Below, piece after piece: positions 13,813 to 25,060 of a stretch of 64,000 nt of DNA. The DNA comes from Cylicocyclus nassatus (Eukaryota > Nematoda > Chromadorea > Rhabditida > Strongylidae), in the NCBI GenBank assembly GCA_958299035.1, contig CATQJL010000316.1:13362347-13426346 (forward strand), read 5' to 3'. The translations under genes were made by a program, and so were the position numbers. The number at the start of each line of letters is the position of its first letter. The stretch's first letter is position 1. Under the pieces are notes generated by a model. It saw only the letters and a list, made by a program, of their open reading frames with translations. It was not told the origin of the DNA and did no database searches.

Positions 13813-14470
13813 CAGTGAGTATTTGCATTTGATCCTTTCTGATTTTTTGTTTTCAAAAAGCAAAAAATGAATCTATGTTTCTAAGTACTATTTTTAATGC
13901 CTTTTGAACACCACAAATACTTACTTGCATGCCTGACATGATTTCTTGTCATTGTGACCTAGCGTGAAGCGTAAATAGGCTATCGAAGGCTGTTTGAAGG
14001 ATGGTTTTGCATCATATGCAACAAAATGTGTTTGCTGCACGTGAACTATAGCAATCGTTCGCATATCTGTCAACTATTGACTTTCATAAGCATTACAAGT
14101 CAGCTTTTAGAAACGAAGAAAACCAGAAGTGCAAGGGGAACACAAGACCTAAGGAGGTTTTAAACGCGACGCGACAAAATCCCGGAAACCGACACCAATT
14201 TTTCATTATCCACTTTTGAGTGGCTTTATCAATCTTACAATATCTCTTTGATTCATTTTCTCATAATTGATCTTAACTTTACCGGTATACATGTCTATCT
14301 TAGTGCATAACAATATTAGTAATTGTCTATCTCTTCTCATTCTATCTCATTCCATATTATATGCCTTTACGATTCCAACACAGCTGATGCTCTCTACGCG
14401 TAATATCTGCCTTCCATCTGCCTTAATCTGAAGTGATCTGAAGTTTGACTGATTTTGATCTGATATATAA

Positions 14471-14586
14471 TATGCTATGACATTATACGCACCATTACAC
14501 TTCAGATCAAGTCACATCATTAGATGAAAATTTAGTGATGATTTGATTTGATCTGGACTGTAACGGTGCGTATGATGCCATAGCAT
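14471..14586. mobile_element. Small hairpin MITE, about 116 bp
   Basis: Near-perfect inverted repeats, starting ATGCTATGACATTATACGCA at the left and its inverse at the right, cover nearly the whole length around a short loop near 14,530. The sequence is a classic short MITE with no coding capacity. Confidence 0.65.
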
Positions 14587-14675
14587 TTCTTTCATTCATT
14601 CCATATTTATTTCTCCATGTGGTCATATCTCCAGATGGTTATGTTCTTCATTGTTACTTGCCATCGTTATAATGA

Positions 14676-14966
14676 ACTAGTTGGCATGCCCGGCTCCGCC
14701 CGGGCCTGCCATTATTATATTCGTAATCAGCATGCTCGATTACCCCCCTGTGTCAACTCCCAGCCCTGTAGCTCAAATTTTGCAAAAAATCGATAAAATC
14801 GATATCGATCGATAACAAAAAGTAGCCTATGACACGCTCCCTGCCCCGAAGTATATGTGTGCCAAGTTTGGTCCAAATCGGTTCAGAAATAAAAATTTCT
14901 ATTCCGCACATACGTACAGACATACAGACAGACAGACATACAGACATTCAGCTTTATATATAAGAT
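14676..14966 (+). repeat. Dispersed repeat with CCCGGCTCCGCC head and AGACATTCAGC tail
   Basis: It begins ACTAGTTGGCATGCCCGGC and ends in a CAGACA-type short tandem run followed by CATTCAGCTTTATATATAAG. The same head and tail bracket 20,379-21,441. This copy has a single internal module (AGCATGCTCGATTACCCCCC) where the other copy has about four. The class is uncertain: non-coding, with one end rich in simple repeats, like a SINE or a non-autonomous element. Confidence 0.6.
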
Positions 14967-15010
14967 TAATTGAAGTTACAGCGTGTAGTCCAAGCATAAC
15001 AAGAAGCTAC

Positions 15011-15276
15011 ACAGACAAGATTTTCAGCCGGCAGCCACAAAGCCACCGCGAAAACCCACCAAAAGCTCCGTGCCTTACCGCCTCACTGCCGCTTCCCGCT
15101 GAGAACTGTAGAAGGGCTACAAATATGGCACTGAGCGGGAGGCTAAAGCTGGCAGCGGGCGGACTGCTATGAGGGCTTCAGCGGGAAGCGAAAGTGGCCG
15201 CGATAAGGCCACGGCGCTTTTGGTGGGTTTTCGAGGTGGCTTTGTGGCTGCCGGCTGAGACCTGCGATTGTCTGAG
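15011..15276. mobile_element. MITE, CTCAGACAATC-type termini, copy 1
   Basis: Palindromic element. The right end reads GATTGTCTGAG followed by TA; the left end is a diverged inverse. The subterminal word GCCGGCAGCCACAAAGCCAC and its inverse flank a GC-rich core with repeated GAGCGGGA-like words. It is the same family as 16,141-16,460 and shares terminal bases with 22,571-22,888. Confidence 0.65.
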
Positions 15277-15397
15277 TAGTATTACCTTCACATTTGCTCT
15301 GCAGTCAACTGAACTCAAACTCATTCTCATCCAATTCAAGCTGAAGTTGTGGAATACACTTTTTTCTATCGCACAGTCTGTAAGATTGGTTCACAAA

Positions 15398-16500
15398 TAC
15401 AGTGCTGGCCAAAAACTTGCAGCTACTCCCAAATTTTGCTAAATCTTACTCTGTTTTGCATAGAACGGATCCAAATCTTGATATTACGTGCAAATCACAC
15501 CGCGTAACACTATGTCAAGAGATCGTGCAGTTTCATGCACACAGAAGAAGGCTGTGGCGAAAAGGAAAATGTGGTAAAATTCAGGTTGGTCAAAACTTGC
15601 AGCCACTTCCCGCTAAGTGTCTTTGAAAAACTTGTCACCGTCCATTATCTTGGCTACAGATGCACCCCTAGGTCTTCGAGATATGCTCTGAAAAGAGATT
15701 TTACGGAGCAAGTTTGCTCGAACGCCAGATGACCACAAAAATTGGACAAATCGTAAGGTTGACAAGAGGTAATCAGCTGATTCGTGCTCCTATGGAAAGT
15801 TGTACCATCTGGACCTTTAGTGGCGGCTTGCGAATGCGACAGAAAAAGCATTATGTGGCATGCTTCGAAATCTACCATCATCTTAAACTCAGAGTTGGAG
15901 CACCTTTCAGCTTAAAAATTCAGCTCAACGGTCTAAAAAGTTCTCAAACTTGATGAGAACACTGCTTCTACAAAGACAGGCACTTGCCTGAAAGTAGCGG
16001 AGCTTTATCGGTAGCATGGAGGGCGCTACTGCCAGAGAAATTTTTTTGAGATTGTCACATCTAGGAAATGCTAACCAAAGGGAATTATCTGTTGTGAAAT
16101 TCTGCGCAAACTTTTCCGAAACAGTAACGCCTCATCTCTGTCGACAATCACAGGCTCTCAGCCGGCAGCCACAAAGCCACCGCGAAAACCCACCAAAAGC
16201 GCGGTGGTCTCATCGCCTCACTGTCGCTTCCCGCTGAGAACTGGCAGCGAGCGAGCTGCTATGAAGTCTTCAGCGCGAAGCGAAAGCTCTTCGGCGCGAA
16301 GCGAAAGCGGCGGTTTCGCTTCGCGCTGAAGACTTCATAGCAGCCCGCTCGCTGCCAGTTCTCAGCGGGAAGCGACAGTGAGGCGATGAGGCCACCGTGC
16401 TTTTGGTGGGTTTTCGTGGTGGCTTTGTGGCTGCCGGCTGAGTGCCTGTGATTGTCTGAGATGCTTCCAGTGAACCTCTGCAAAATTTGGGTCAGTGCTA
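15398..16500. mobile_element. Degenerate Tc1-like element, left IR/DR end clear
   Basis: The outer terminal repeat TACAGTGCTGGCCAAAAACT starts at 15,398, and an inner direct repeat (GGTTGGTCAAAACTTGCAG) lies at 15,584-15,602, about 182 bp inside. This is the IR/DR architecture known from Tc1-like elements such as Sleeping Beauty and Minos. A weak inverse terminus may lie near 16,474-16,500 (CTGCAAAATTTGGGTCAGTG). A second MITE (16,141-16,460) is inserted near the right side. No transposase motifs were found. Confidence 0.45.
16141..16460. mobile_element. MITE, CTCAGACAATC-type termini, copy 2
   Basis: An almost perfect 320-bp palindrome: each arm carries GACAATCACAGGC at the tip, then the GCCGGCAGCCACAAAGCCAC word, and the arms meet at a centre near 16,300. 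The arms are more alike than those of copy 1, which suggests a younger insertion or recent arm homogenisation. Confidence 0.75.
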
Positions 16501-16684
16501 GTCTTTGCAACAACTTTCATCGAACGTTGCAACTTTGACTGAGATGTTGCGAATCTATGAGCTGCGAAATTAAATTGATTAAGTGTATACGTCACATGCC
16601 GTTAAAAGACAGTAAGATCTATAGCGACATGTTCGTCGGTCAGCATAACAGATATCGTAACCAACCTTTTTGCAGTACCCTAAA

Positions 16685-17215
16685 GGCTCTGTCATTAGCG
16701 GACGCGGTCGTACTTATCGTAACGTGTACGTATTCTCTCAGGATTTACAGTTTCGGTGCTTGATCATGAGGGTAGATCAATATTCGTGGTTAGACACATC
16801 CTGAAAGAAATTTTTTAGGAGGTTATGAGAGTGGTTGTGCCACTCATCGGTTTGAATGACTCCGGCGGTGCTCGAATCCAGGAAAGAGTAGCTTGGTAGA
16901 CCTTAGAGAAGCATATGCACTTGAATCGTACTTTATGTTATGGAAAAATACCATTGCATTCGGGGTAGTTCCTTAGCTGTCACTTATTGTGGAACCTTGC
17001 GCCGATGGTGCGGTGTATTCCCCTGCTGTCAGTCACTCACTGATTTTACCTTCATGGTAAGTCTCTATGTTTTCTACACTTTTGCTCATCTTTCAACTAA
17101 AGGTGCGTAACACAAGTTACCTGTTTATCACTGGACCTGACATTGTGAAAGCTGTCATTGAAAAAGAAGTGACTCAGGAAGAACTCGGTGGATACAACAA
17201 CTGTGTTTGTACTTG
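16685..17215 (+). pseudogene. Propionyl-CoA carboxylase beta chain (PCCB) pseudogene fragment
   Basis: The family makes the biotin-dependent carboxyltransferase subunit of mitochondrial propionyl-CoA carboxylase. Recognisable blocks occur in family order: GSVISGRGR (16,685 on), YVFSQD (about 16,728), PLIGLNDSGGARIQE (exon from 16,819 after a TTTTTTAG acceptor), then SLIVEPCADGAVYSPAV (about 16,981-17,035) and VRNTSYLFITGPDIVKAV then KEVTQEELGG (from 17,103). An intron of 46 bp (17,057-17,102, GTAAGT...AAAG) is kept at the phase expected before VRNTSYLF. The frame is destroyed: a TAG follows the ARIQE block at 16,897, frameshifts lie in the FSQD and VVP regions, and the segment between ARIQE and VVP is scrambled. 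Kept introns argue for a DNA-level duplicate rather than a retrocopy. Neighbours are repeats, with no rest of the gene visible. Confidence 0.8.
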
Positions 17216-17352
17216 GTAGCTAATAAGGCCGAAGCATCACTGAAGGATGACTAAAAACACCTCATGCGACATTGTAGATAAGTTTTTCTCAAACTTCTCT
17301 CGTGAATTTTGTGACCAACGAACCCAACAAACTGCTCTTAGGCTCTAACGGA

Positions 17353-17445
17353 ATGGCTTCGGGGTCTGAGCAGGGCTTTGAGAAACACATGGATGATGAC
17401 AATGTCGAAGAAGCGCAGCCCATCGGCAGTAGCGATGCTAATGAG
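17353..17445 (+). CDS. Possible first coding exon, unknown gene
   Basis: An ATG at 17,353 opens 31 codons (begins MASGSEQGFEKHMDDDN) rich in acidic residues and ends at a GAG/GTGTGT donor at 17,446. The frame is also open for some 20 codons upstream. No downstream exon could be matched before the foldback element at 17.7 kb. It follows the PCCB fragment and could be chance or part of the same decayed locus. Function unknown. Confidence 0.2.
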
Positions 17446-17721
17446 GTGTGTGCAATCCATAATCAAACTCTTTGAAGCTTGCTGCAAAAGAGTACTCGCA
17501 GAACGTGAGAAGCGATGATGAGTCTAAGGTTGAGCATCTTGGACATCGAAGTGAAGTCATTTGTAATTTGCAGTAAATTGTTTTGCGGTTAATTTGACAT
17601 AAATGTCTCGTTTTGTCTTCATTTTTCTATCTTGCTATCTATAAAGGCTGGGGGTAAGAGGGAGGGGGTAGAGAACGAGGTGGAGAATCGCGCTGAAGTC
17701 CTATCCGGGGGAGGGGGGGGG

Positions 17722-20092
17722 GGCGTACCCAGCGGTCGCGTCAGAGGTGCGATGGGGGGAGCCGGGCCCACCAAAAGTGAAGGTGGTTCCAGCTACCAGT
17801 GGCCGGCCAAAAGTGAAGGTGTTAGTGCCGGACACTCACCTCCCAAAAACGTTGACCGGGGGGGGGGGGATAGAGAGGGAGGGAGTAGCATAGGACGGAC
17901 TTCGGGTTCGGTATTCTTGGGTTGATTTGGGTTTTTTGGGTTTTTTTTGGTTTGGGTTATTTCGGACTTGTTTTGATTTTTTTGCTGCTTTGAAAAAGGA
18001 AATTAAGCAAAACGAACGCAAGAAAGTATTGGGAGCATATTCTTTGTTGTTTACTTTTAGGAAGTCGCCGTCGCGCACTGCGAGCACCTGGAGGCCATCA
18101 CCGACATGGAAGCATATACGCCTCAGCACTTTCCACGATAGAGCAAAGCTTCATGATGACTTCGGATAACTGAAGAGCTCTAACCCAACGGTCCTTTTTA
18201 GGGCCAATAACTGTGACCCAACGGCCCTCTTTAGGGCCACAAATACGATGAGTACAACTGCATAAATATTTTGAACAAAGGTGTTAGTGAAATAGTGTAT
18301 TTGTGAGTGATACTCAGCTAGACTTCATGTGTTTTACCAAGTACATTTTGTTATAACGTACTGCGAAGAAAGTACGTCGATCCAGGCAGTAATCGTCGAG
18401 AACGAGAATTTCGGATGATAAAATAATGAAAAATTGTGCGATGATTCCATTAAATCTGCTGGTTGAAGATGTCAGCAACTGCGACTTCATAGGTTTTAAA
18501 GGGTAAGTGTTGCTCTAACAGATAGTGAAAGAATCGGGTCGATTTGAGCATTCGCTGAGAACGAGAATTTTGAAAAATTAGGCGATTTTAGGCTAATTTT
18601 TGACTGCTGACATTTGAACTCCTAAAACTCTTGATTGTGAAGATGTGTGATGTTGTGATGTTGCGACTTCGTAGGTTTTCTAGGGTAAGGTTTGCCCTAC
18701 TAGCCTACTTGCCCTACTTTGCCCTCTGCCCTATCTCACCCGTACCAATTCACCAAAGCACCGCCGAGATCCAGGCTCTTGAAAAAGCAGGTAAAAAACA
18801 GCTTTTTGAACTTCAACAGCTCGTAACTTCTCCAGAACTGCATGAATCATGTTGCGACTTCATAGGTTGAATTCTCCTTATCAAGAGCTTTCAGATGATA
18901 TATAATATGTGGGAGTTTCGCGCCTCTTACGGTATATGCCCGGGGGGGGGAGACTTTTTAGGCCAAAGTCTCCCCTGGCGGCCTCCAGCCAATACATTAA
19001 AATGGGCGAGGGGGAGACTTTGGCCTAAAAAGTCTCCCCCCGGTCATACGTCGAAGAAGGCCCCAAACCCCCATATATCATATATCATCTGAAAGCCCTT
19101 GATGAGAGGAATCTAACCTATGAAGTCGCAACATGACTCATGCAGTTCTGGAGAAGTTACGAGCTGTTGAATTTCAAAAAGCTGTTTTTTACCTGCTTTT
19201 TCAAGAGCCTGGATCTCTGCGTTGCTTTGATGAATTGGTACGGTTAAGATATATTCTAGTAGGGCAATCCTTACCCTAGAAAACCTATGAAGTCGCAACA
19301 TCACACACCTTCACAATCAAGAGTTTTAGGAGTTCAAATGTCAGCAGTCAAAAATTAGCCTAAAATCGCCTAATTTTTCAAAATTCTCGTTCTCAGCGAC
19401 CACTGCTCAAATCGAACCGATTCTTTCACTATCTGTTAGAGCAACACTTGCCCTTTAAAACCTATGAAGTCGCAGTTGCTGACATCTTCAACCACTTGGT
19501 TTATAACAGTGGCAATTTTGCATGATTTCTGGTTATTTTTTCATTCAAAATTCTGGTTCTCGGCAAATACTTCCTGGATCGACCTACTTTCTTCGCAGTA
19601 CGACATAACTAAATTTACTTAATAAAATCTGTAGAGTGTCGTTGAGTTTCACTTCAAAATACACCATTTCATTGACACGTTTATTTCGAATATTTATGCC
19701 GCTGTGTTCATCGTATCTGTGGCCCTAAAAAGGGCCGTTGGGTCAATTGTTGGCCCTAAAGAGGACCGTTTGGTCATAGCTTTTTAAATCGAAATTCGTC
19801 CCGAAGCTATCTTCTCCGATTTCGCGGAAAGGCGGAAAAGTGGATGCGTCCATGGCGGTGATGGCCTTCGCTTCCGATGGGTGACGGCGAGTTCCTAAAA
19901 CTGCAATACATATGTATATGCCTTCAATAATCCCTTTTGCGTTTGTTTTACTTATTTTCCTTCTTTATATTCAACAAAAAAATTTTCGCAAAAGTGAAGG
20001 TGGTCACTCCGTATCAGCTCAAAAGTGAAGGTAGGGGGAGACTTGGCTCCCCCTATCGCACCTCTGGGTCGCGTACGACCGCTGGGTACGCC
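17722..20092. mobile_element. Large foldback element A, copy 1
   Basis: Two arms of over 1 kb are inverted copies of each other about a centre near 18,990. Termini read GGCGTACCCAGCGGTCG and its inverse, next to poly-G and poly-C runs, then AGAGGTGCGAT and a GGGGGAGCC block. Interior landmarks such as CCTATGAAGTCGCAACAT and GGCCCTAAAAAGGGCC-like words occur in both arms. A second copy, in the opposite orientation and broken by insertions, is at 51,764-62,702. No coding capacity was recognised, so it is non-autonomous. The terminus resembles hAT-type CAGTGGCGTACCCAG ends, but the target duplication could not be fixed. Confidence 0.8.
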
Positions 20093-20167
20093 CCCCCCCC
20101 CAGTTACAGTATGCCTCGAAGGACTTCCGGAGCACTTATATGGGAAGGATCCGGAGAACGAGTGACC

Positions 20168-20282
20168 GACAGTCGACGGCATGCCTCCGGAGGATAAAAC
20201 GGGGAGCCGCCGGGGTCTCCTCCGAAGGGGGAGACCTCGGCGGCTCCCCGTTTTATCCTCCGGAGGCATGCCGTCGACTGTC
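20168..20282. repeat. Near-perfect GC-rich hairpin
   Basis: Arms of about 50 bp start GACAGTCGACGGCATGCCTC and end with the inverse, separated by roughly 11 nt (TCCGAAGGGGG). The loop-proximal part differs by one or two bases. A transcript would form a very stable stem. It sits between foldback A and the 20.4-21.4 kb repeat. Confidence 0.75.
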
Positions 20283-20378
20283 TGAGGATTCTTGCTCAGA
20301 TGTTAATAGAATGTAGGGAACGTTCGGAAGAGCAAAGCAAGATCTGTACATATAAAAATATATAATATAATATATAAT

Positions 20379-21441
20379 ACTAGCTGGCTTACCCGGCTCC
20401 GCCGTATCCGGACCAAACTTGGCACACATACACTTCGGGCCCCGGCGGGTGTCACAGTCCACTTTTCGTTATCGATCGATGTCGATTTCACCGATTTTTA
20501 TCGATTTTTTCGCAGAGTTCACCTACAGGGCTAGGAGTTGGCACAGGGGGGAAGTGAGCATGGGGATTCCGAATACAATATTAGTTTTCAGAATTATCGG
20601 TTACTTTTATTGATTTTCTCGATTTTTTGTAAATTTTGACATGCGAGGCTGGGATTTTGTACAGGGGGTAATCGAGCATGCTGATTACGAATACAATATT
20701 AGTTTTTGGAATTATCCATTACTTCTATCGATTTTATCGATTTTGCAAAATTTGAGCTAGGGGGATGGAATTTGGCACAGGGGTGTAATCGAGCATGCTG
20801 ATCACCCCCTTGGGGATGATCAGCATGCTCGATTACCCCCCTGTGCCAACTCCCAGCCCCCTAGCTCAAACTTTGCAAAAAAATCGATAAAATCGATAAA
20901 AGTAATCGATAATCCCGAAAACCAATATTGTATTCGGAATCCCCATGCTCGATTACCCCCCTGTGCGAACTCCCAGCCCCGTAGCTCAAACTTTGCAAAA
21001 AAATCGATAAAATCGATAAAAGTAATCGATAATCCTGAAAACCAATATTGTATTCGGAATCCCCATGCTCGATTACCCCCCTGTGCCAACTCCCAGCCCC
21101 GTAGCTCAAACTTTGCAAAAAAATCGATAAAATCGATAAAAGTAATCGATAATCCTGAAAACCAATATTGTATTCGGAATCCCCATGCTCGATTACCCCC
21201 CTGTGCCAACTCCCAGCCCCGTAGGTGAACTCAGCAAAGAAATCGATAAAAATCGATAAAATCGATATCGATCGATGACGAAATGTAGCCTATGACACCC
21301 GCCGGGGCCCGTAGCGTATGTGTGCCAAGTTTGGTCCGGATCGGTTCAGAAATGGAATTTTCTATTCGGAACATACGTACACACATACAGACAGACATAC
21401 AGACATACATACAAACAGACATTCAGCTTTATATATAAGAT
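20379..21441. repeat. Expanded dispersed repeat with 120-bp tandem array
   Basis: Same head (ACTAGCTGGC, then CCCGGCTCCGCC) and tail (CAGACATTCAGC then TTTATATATAAG) as 14,676-14,966, but internally expanded. Units of exactly 120 bp start at 20,821, 20,941, 21,061 and 21,181 (last one partial). The sequence 20,400-20,810 carries related modules in inverse orientation, so the whole is a foldback. Because 120 is a multiple of three, two frames stay open through the array; the repeated 40-residue translations are by-products, not a protein. Confidence 0.8.
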
Positions 21442-21535
21442 ATATTATATATTATATATTATAAAATATATAATATGTATTATATATTATATATTTTATA
21501 TATATAAATGTATATATAAAATATATAATATAAAA
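21442..21535. repeat. AT simple repeat
   Basis: About 90 bp of TATATTATATATT-type sequence follows the repeat tail TATATATAAGAT directly and probably grew from it by slippage. Confidence 0.7.
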
Positions 21536-21973
21536 AGGCGTGTTTGCACCAGCTCCAGCACATCACGATTAGAAGCTGAGAACTTCCGGATGCTCCAAGG
21601 TTTGAAATTTTTTCCTATTTCTGTCCAGAAAAACCAATCAAATTTCAAACTTGCTCACGCATATGCACTCCCCATAAGACACTCATATATGCCGTTGATG
21701 CGTTTGTTTCCGTAAAAAGCCGAGAACACTAAAATTTTCAAGCTCTTGAAAAAGCGATGCTGCATTGTCCTCACATATGTAAGTGTATACTATAAGTTTT
21801 TAGTAAAACACCGGTAAATTTTCGGTTCTTGCAAGCGCTAGTTCTTGAGAAATAGCGAGCTTAGCTTATTTGCTAGGGATGTTCTATATTGAGATCATAT
21901 TTCGCGGGAACTACAGTTTGTAAAAGGCTGAAAATTTGTGGTCGTACTTTTGAATGCTTGTGGTATACATTTA

Positions 21974-23006
21974 TTAGGTTGGCTCGAAAGTTCTGGAACA
22001 TTTTTAGACGAGATCTGCTATTTCTCGAAACTTAATGCATGTACATTCGACAGAGGTAACATTCGATAGATCAAAGCAAGCTCTACAAGGTGCAAAAGTT
22101 CGCATCAGCTTCGACCAGCATAAGTTGTATCCGGAATCTGAGTAGTACTGAAGACTCGAAAACTGGGAAAAATTCATATCTTTTTCGAATAAATCCTACA
22201 AATTTGCCAAAATCAATTTTTTGAAAACTAGGACCCGTAGAAAGCTGAAAATTCACGGTGTGTGATTGTGCTCCACTCATGTGATTTCATGTGATTGTAG
22301 TATACAATCACATGAGTGGGAACAACGTAGTTGTTTTGTATAAACATAAAAACTTACGATTTCTCGATTTTTAGATGAGGGAAAACACAACAATGATACA
22401 TACGGGTTTCTCATGTGGTGTGTAATCTTATGAGCAACTTGGCGTGGAGCCCGTAAGATTTAATTGAACGAAAGTACGAATTTTCCCCAATTTTCGAGCC
22501 TTCAGTACTACTCAGATTCTGGATGCAAACTTACGTTGGGCCAAAGCTGGTGCGAAATTTTGCATACCTACTCAGACAATCGCCGGGGGCAGGCGGGCAC
22601 CGGAAAATAGATTGCTGATCTCTCGCACCCCGCTCGCGGATTTTTTGGAAAGCAATCAGGACTTTTTGGAAGACCGCTTGCTGAGTCAGCGGATTTTTGA
22701 GAGACCGCTTGTTGAATTTTTTTCGCTCTTATCTTTTGTAGATATATTGCTGAATCTCTGAGGAATCGAGAACTCAGCAAGCGGTCTTCCGAAAAGTCCT
22801 GATTGCTTTCCAAAAAATCCGCGAGCGGGCTGCGAGAGATCAGCAATCTGTTTTTCCGGCGCCCGCCTGCCCCCGGCGTTTGTCTGAGTACTTGTAGAGC
22901 TTGCTTTGGTATATCGAATGGTAAATCTGTCAAATGTACATGCGTTAAGTTTCGAGAAATAGCAGATTTAGTCTGAAAATGTCCCAGAACTTACGAGCCA
23001 ACCTAG
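21974..23006. mobile_element. Mariner-type MITE, TTAGGTTGGCTCGAAAGTTC ends
   Basis: The left end is TTAGGTTGGCTCGAAAGTTC after TA; the right end is a diverged inverse (GAACTTACGAGCCAACCTAG). Long inverted arms follow. A further palindromic insertion (22,571-22,888) sits inside. TTAGGTTG-type ends and the TA target are typical of mariner elements. No transposase was found. Confidence 0.7.
22571..22888. mobile_element. GC-rich hairpin MITE, CTCAGACAATC ends, nested
   Basis: Termini CTCAGACAATCGCCGGGGGC and the inverse are flanked by TA on both sides (22,569-70 and 22,889-90). Arms of about 140 bp meet near 22,730. It shares the terminal CTCAGACAATC with the 15.0 and 16.1 kb MITEs but has a different interior. 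Confidence 0.75.
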
Positions 23007-24283
23007 CAGTTATGTAAGAACAGCGCAACATCGGTTTTTTGAACGTTCGGAAATTTTGGTTTTCCCGCTTTTTCACAGAAAACAAGCAACGGCATATGTG
23101 AATGTCTTATGCGGAGTGTAAATGTGCGAGCAAGTTTGGGATCTTGTAAGCTGCCCTTGGACAGAGTTATGAAGGAACAGAAATTTTTGGGCATCTGAAA
23201 ATTTTCGGATTTCGGCTTCTAATCGTGATGTGCTGAAGCTGTTGCGAACGCTTAAATGCCATCTTATAGAGCTTGCTTTGCTCTATCGAAGGATATCCTG
23301 CGTTTTCTAAGAGCTGAGAAATGTGTGCTAAATTGCGGTAAAAGAACAAAATCGAAAAAAAAACTTATGAGGCAACCTGAAACTTGGATAGAGTATTCTC
23401 TGGTAGAATATCTGACCAGGAGATTATGTCGCTTAGGTTGCAGATTCACACGGGAAGATAAGGCCGGTGCAGTAGTGTTTTCTATTTCGTCTTTATGATC
23501 CATTTCTCCTATCTGTTTTTTTAGAAAAAAGCTAAAAATGATGAGCAGGGGATGCCTACTATGAATATCTGAAAGTTCTATAATTATTAATACGATATTT
23601 AAGTAAACAGTAAACGATGGTTCTTACAAAATTATGTAGCCTAAGTGCTTTGACGATTGTTTTCTCTTCTTTTTGTAGATACTAGTAAATTTGGACACGA
23701 TATATTGGACTTTGCTGATTGTTTCTTTTAAAATCATGATGTTACAATAATCAATCTCGATGTACAGTCATCAGTCCTAACAATAAGCGTTGCTCCATAA
23801 GTTTTCTTGGCTACGGCCAACTGCTCCATGAGTGATTGATTGCGGCTGGCGATGCGCTAGGATATTTTAACCTTTGCGGCGATTTGTTCGCGCCTAATTA
23901 ATTGCAGTACGGTTTCTTCACAAAAATAATTTTGGGCTTAGCCATTTGTTCGCGCCTGTTTAGTCGGATAATGGCTTTTCGAGCGAAATCTCTCCTACGT
24001 CCACCTGTGGTTTTTTGTCATCCATAAGATAATTTATTGCTAATTGAGGTTTGTTGATATTGCGCTACCATCAAGATGCAATGATCTATTCAACAAACAA
24101 TGCACCGTGAATCGGGCATAGCCGAAATGCCAGCGCCTTTATACATGTTATATTCTCGTATAGCCAATCTCAAATTCTCTGTGCATACTCTACCGGTTTC
24201 CGCGAGCGAGTCCTTTTGAATTCCATGACAATTTTATAGATTTTAGGGGATAATTTTTGATATGCTAGCCATAACCTTAATTA

Positions 24284-25055
24284 TTAGGTTGGAAACTAAA
24301 TTTTGCCGCACTCAAATTTTGTCACTATGTTGGTTATGACGTAAGCAACAAGCGCAGCTGCTGTTCTGCCAAGTTCTGACGTCGCAGGGAGGGTTACGGT
24401 AGGTACGTGGTATGAAGGGAAAAATTATAAAACTCGATAGATTCGGCTGAAACTTGGCATAGGGGGTTATCCGACATGCTGATCACGAGAACAATACTGA
24501 AATTGCGCAACAAGGGCTCTTTTGTAAGGTTACTGTAGGTGTACGATATAGGGTTCCACCCTAAACAAGGAATGAGGCGTTAATTCAACAAATAAATATA
24601 ATAATCGTGTTTAGCAAATCAAAGAACCTTGACATGCAAGACTCGGAAAATTTTATGGTTCTAACTCCTTTGTCATTGACGGCTGTCCTTAGCAGCCTTG
24701 CGTACAGCAACTGTTTCGAAATTAAAAGGGCGCCAAAGTTCGACTTGGCCCCAAATTTTATTTCTTTTTTGGTGAGCCGAATAAGTCGGCCTATAGCAAC
24801 AGTTAGTACACAGTTCCGGATTATTACGCATGGTATAGACTGCTAACAACTTTATTTTACCTTGAAATTAAAAAATAACGAAATCTACTAGTTTTCGAAA
24901 AAAGCCTGGAAATTTTTTAATTTGTTTTCAAAATTCAAGCAATTTTGCTGAGTTGTAGTCCACACTACGCTGTACATATTGCCCAAGTTTGAGTGCGCTA
25001 CATCTAAAAGGAGTTGAGTTATGAAAGCAGTCGCAAATCTTAGTTCCCAGCGTAA
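24284..25055. mobile_element. Mariner-type MITE with diverged ends
   Basis: The left end TTAGGTTGGAAACTAAATTT follows TA at 24,282; the right end is the imperfect inverse (AAATCTTAGTTCCCAGCGTAA) followed by TA at 25,056. Further inverse words (GCACTCAAATTTTG and CAAGTTTGAGTGC) support long arms. It abuts the next element at 25,061. Confidence 0.55.
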
Positions 25056-25060
25056 TAATA

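Larger units (their letters stand above)
21540..23255. mobile_element. Foldback with nested mariner-type MITE
   Basis: Outer arms at about 21,540-21,720 and 23,010-23,255 are inverse copies (for example CAGCACATCACGATTAGAAG near 21,555 against its inverse near 23,228). The loop holds a complete mariner-type MITE (21,974-23,006). The outer termini were not resolved, because the AT repeat abuts the left end. Confidence 0.6.

Noticed and set aside
14753..15172. Open frames around the CAGACA repeat (MSVCLSVCMSV-type translations)
   Set aside because: They are translations of a short tandem repeat at the tail of a dispersed element; the same appears at 21.2-21.4 kb.
20820..21209. 129-residue protein with 40-residue repeats on the minus strand
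   Set aside because: The frame stays open only because the 120-bp DNA unit is a multiple of three; it lies in a non-coding repeat.
20821..21240. CRISPR-like array
   Set aside because: Exact 120-bp units without unique spacers, in a eukaryotic mobile-element setting.
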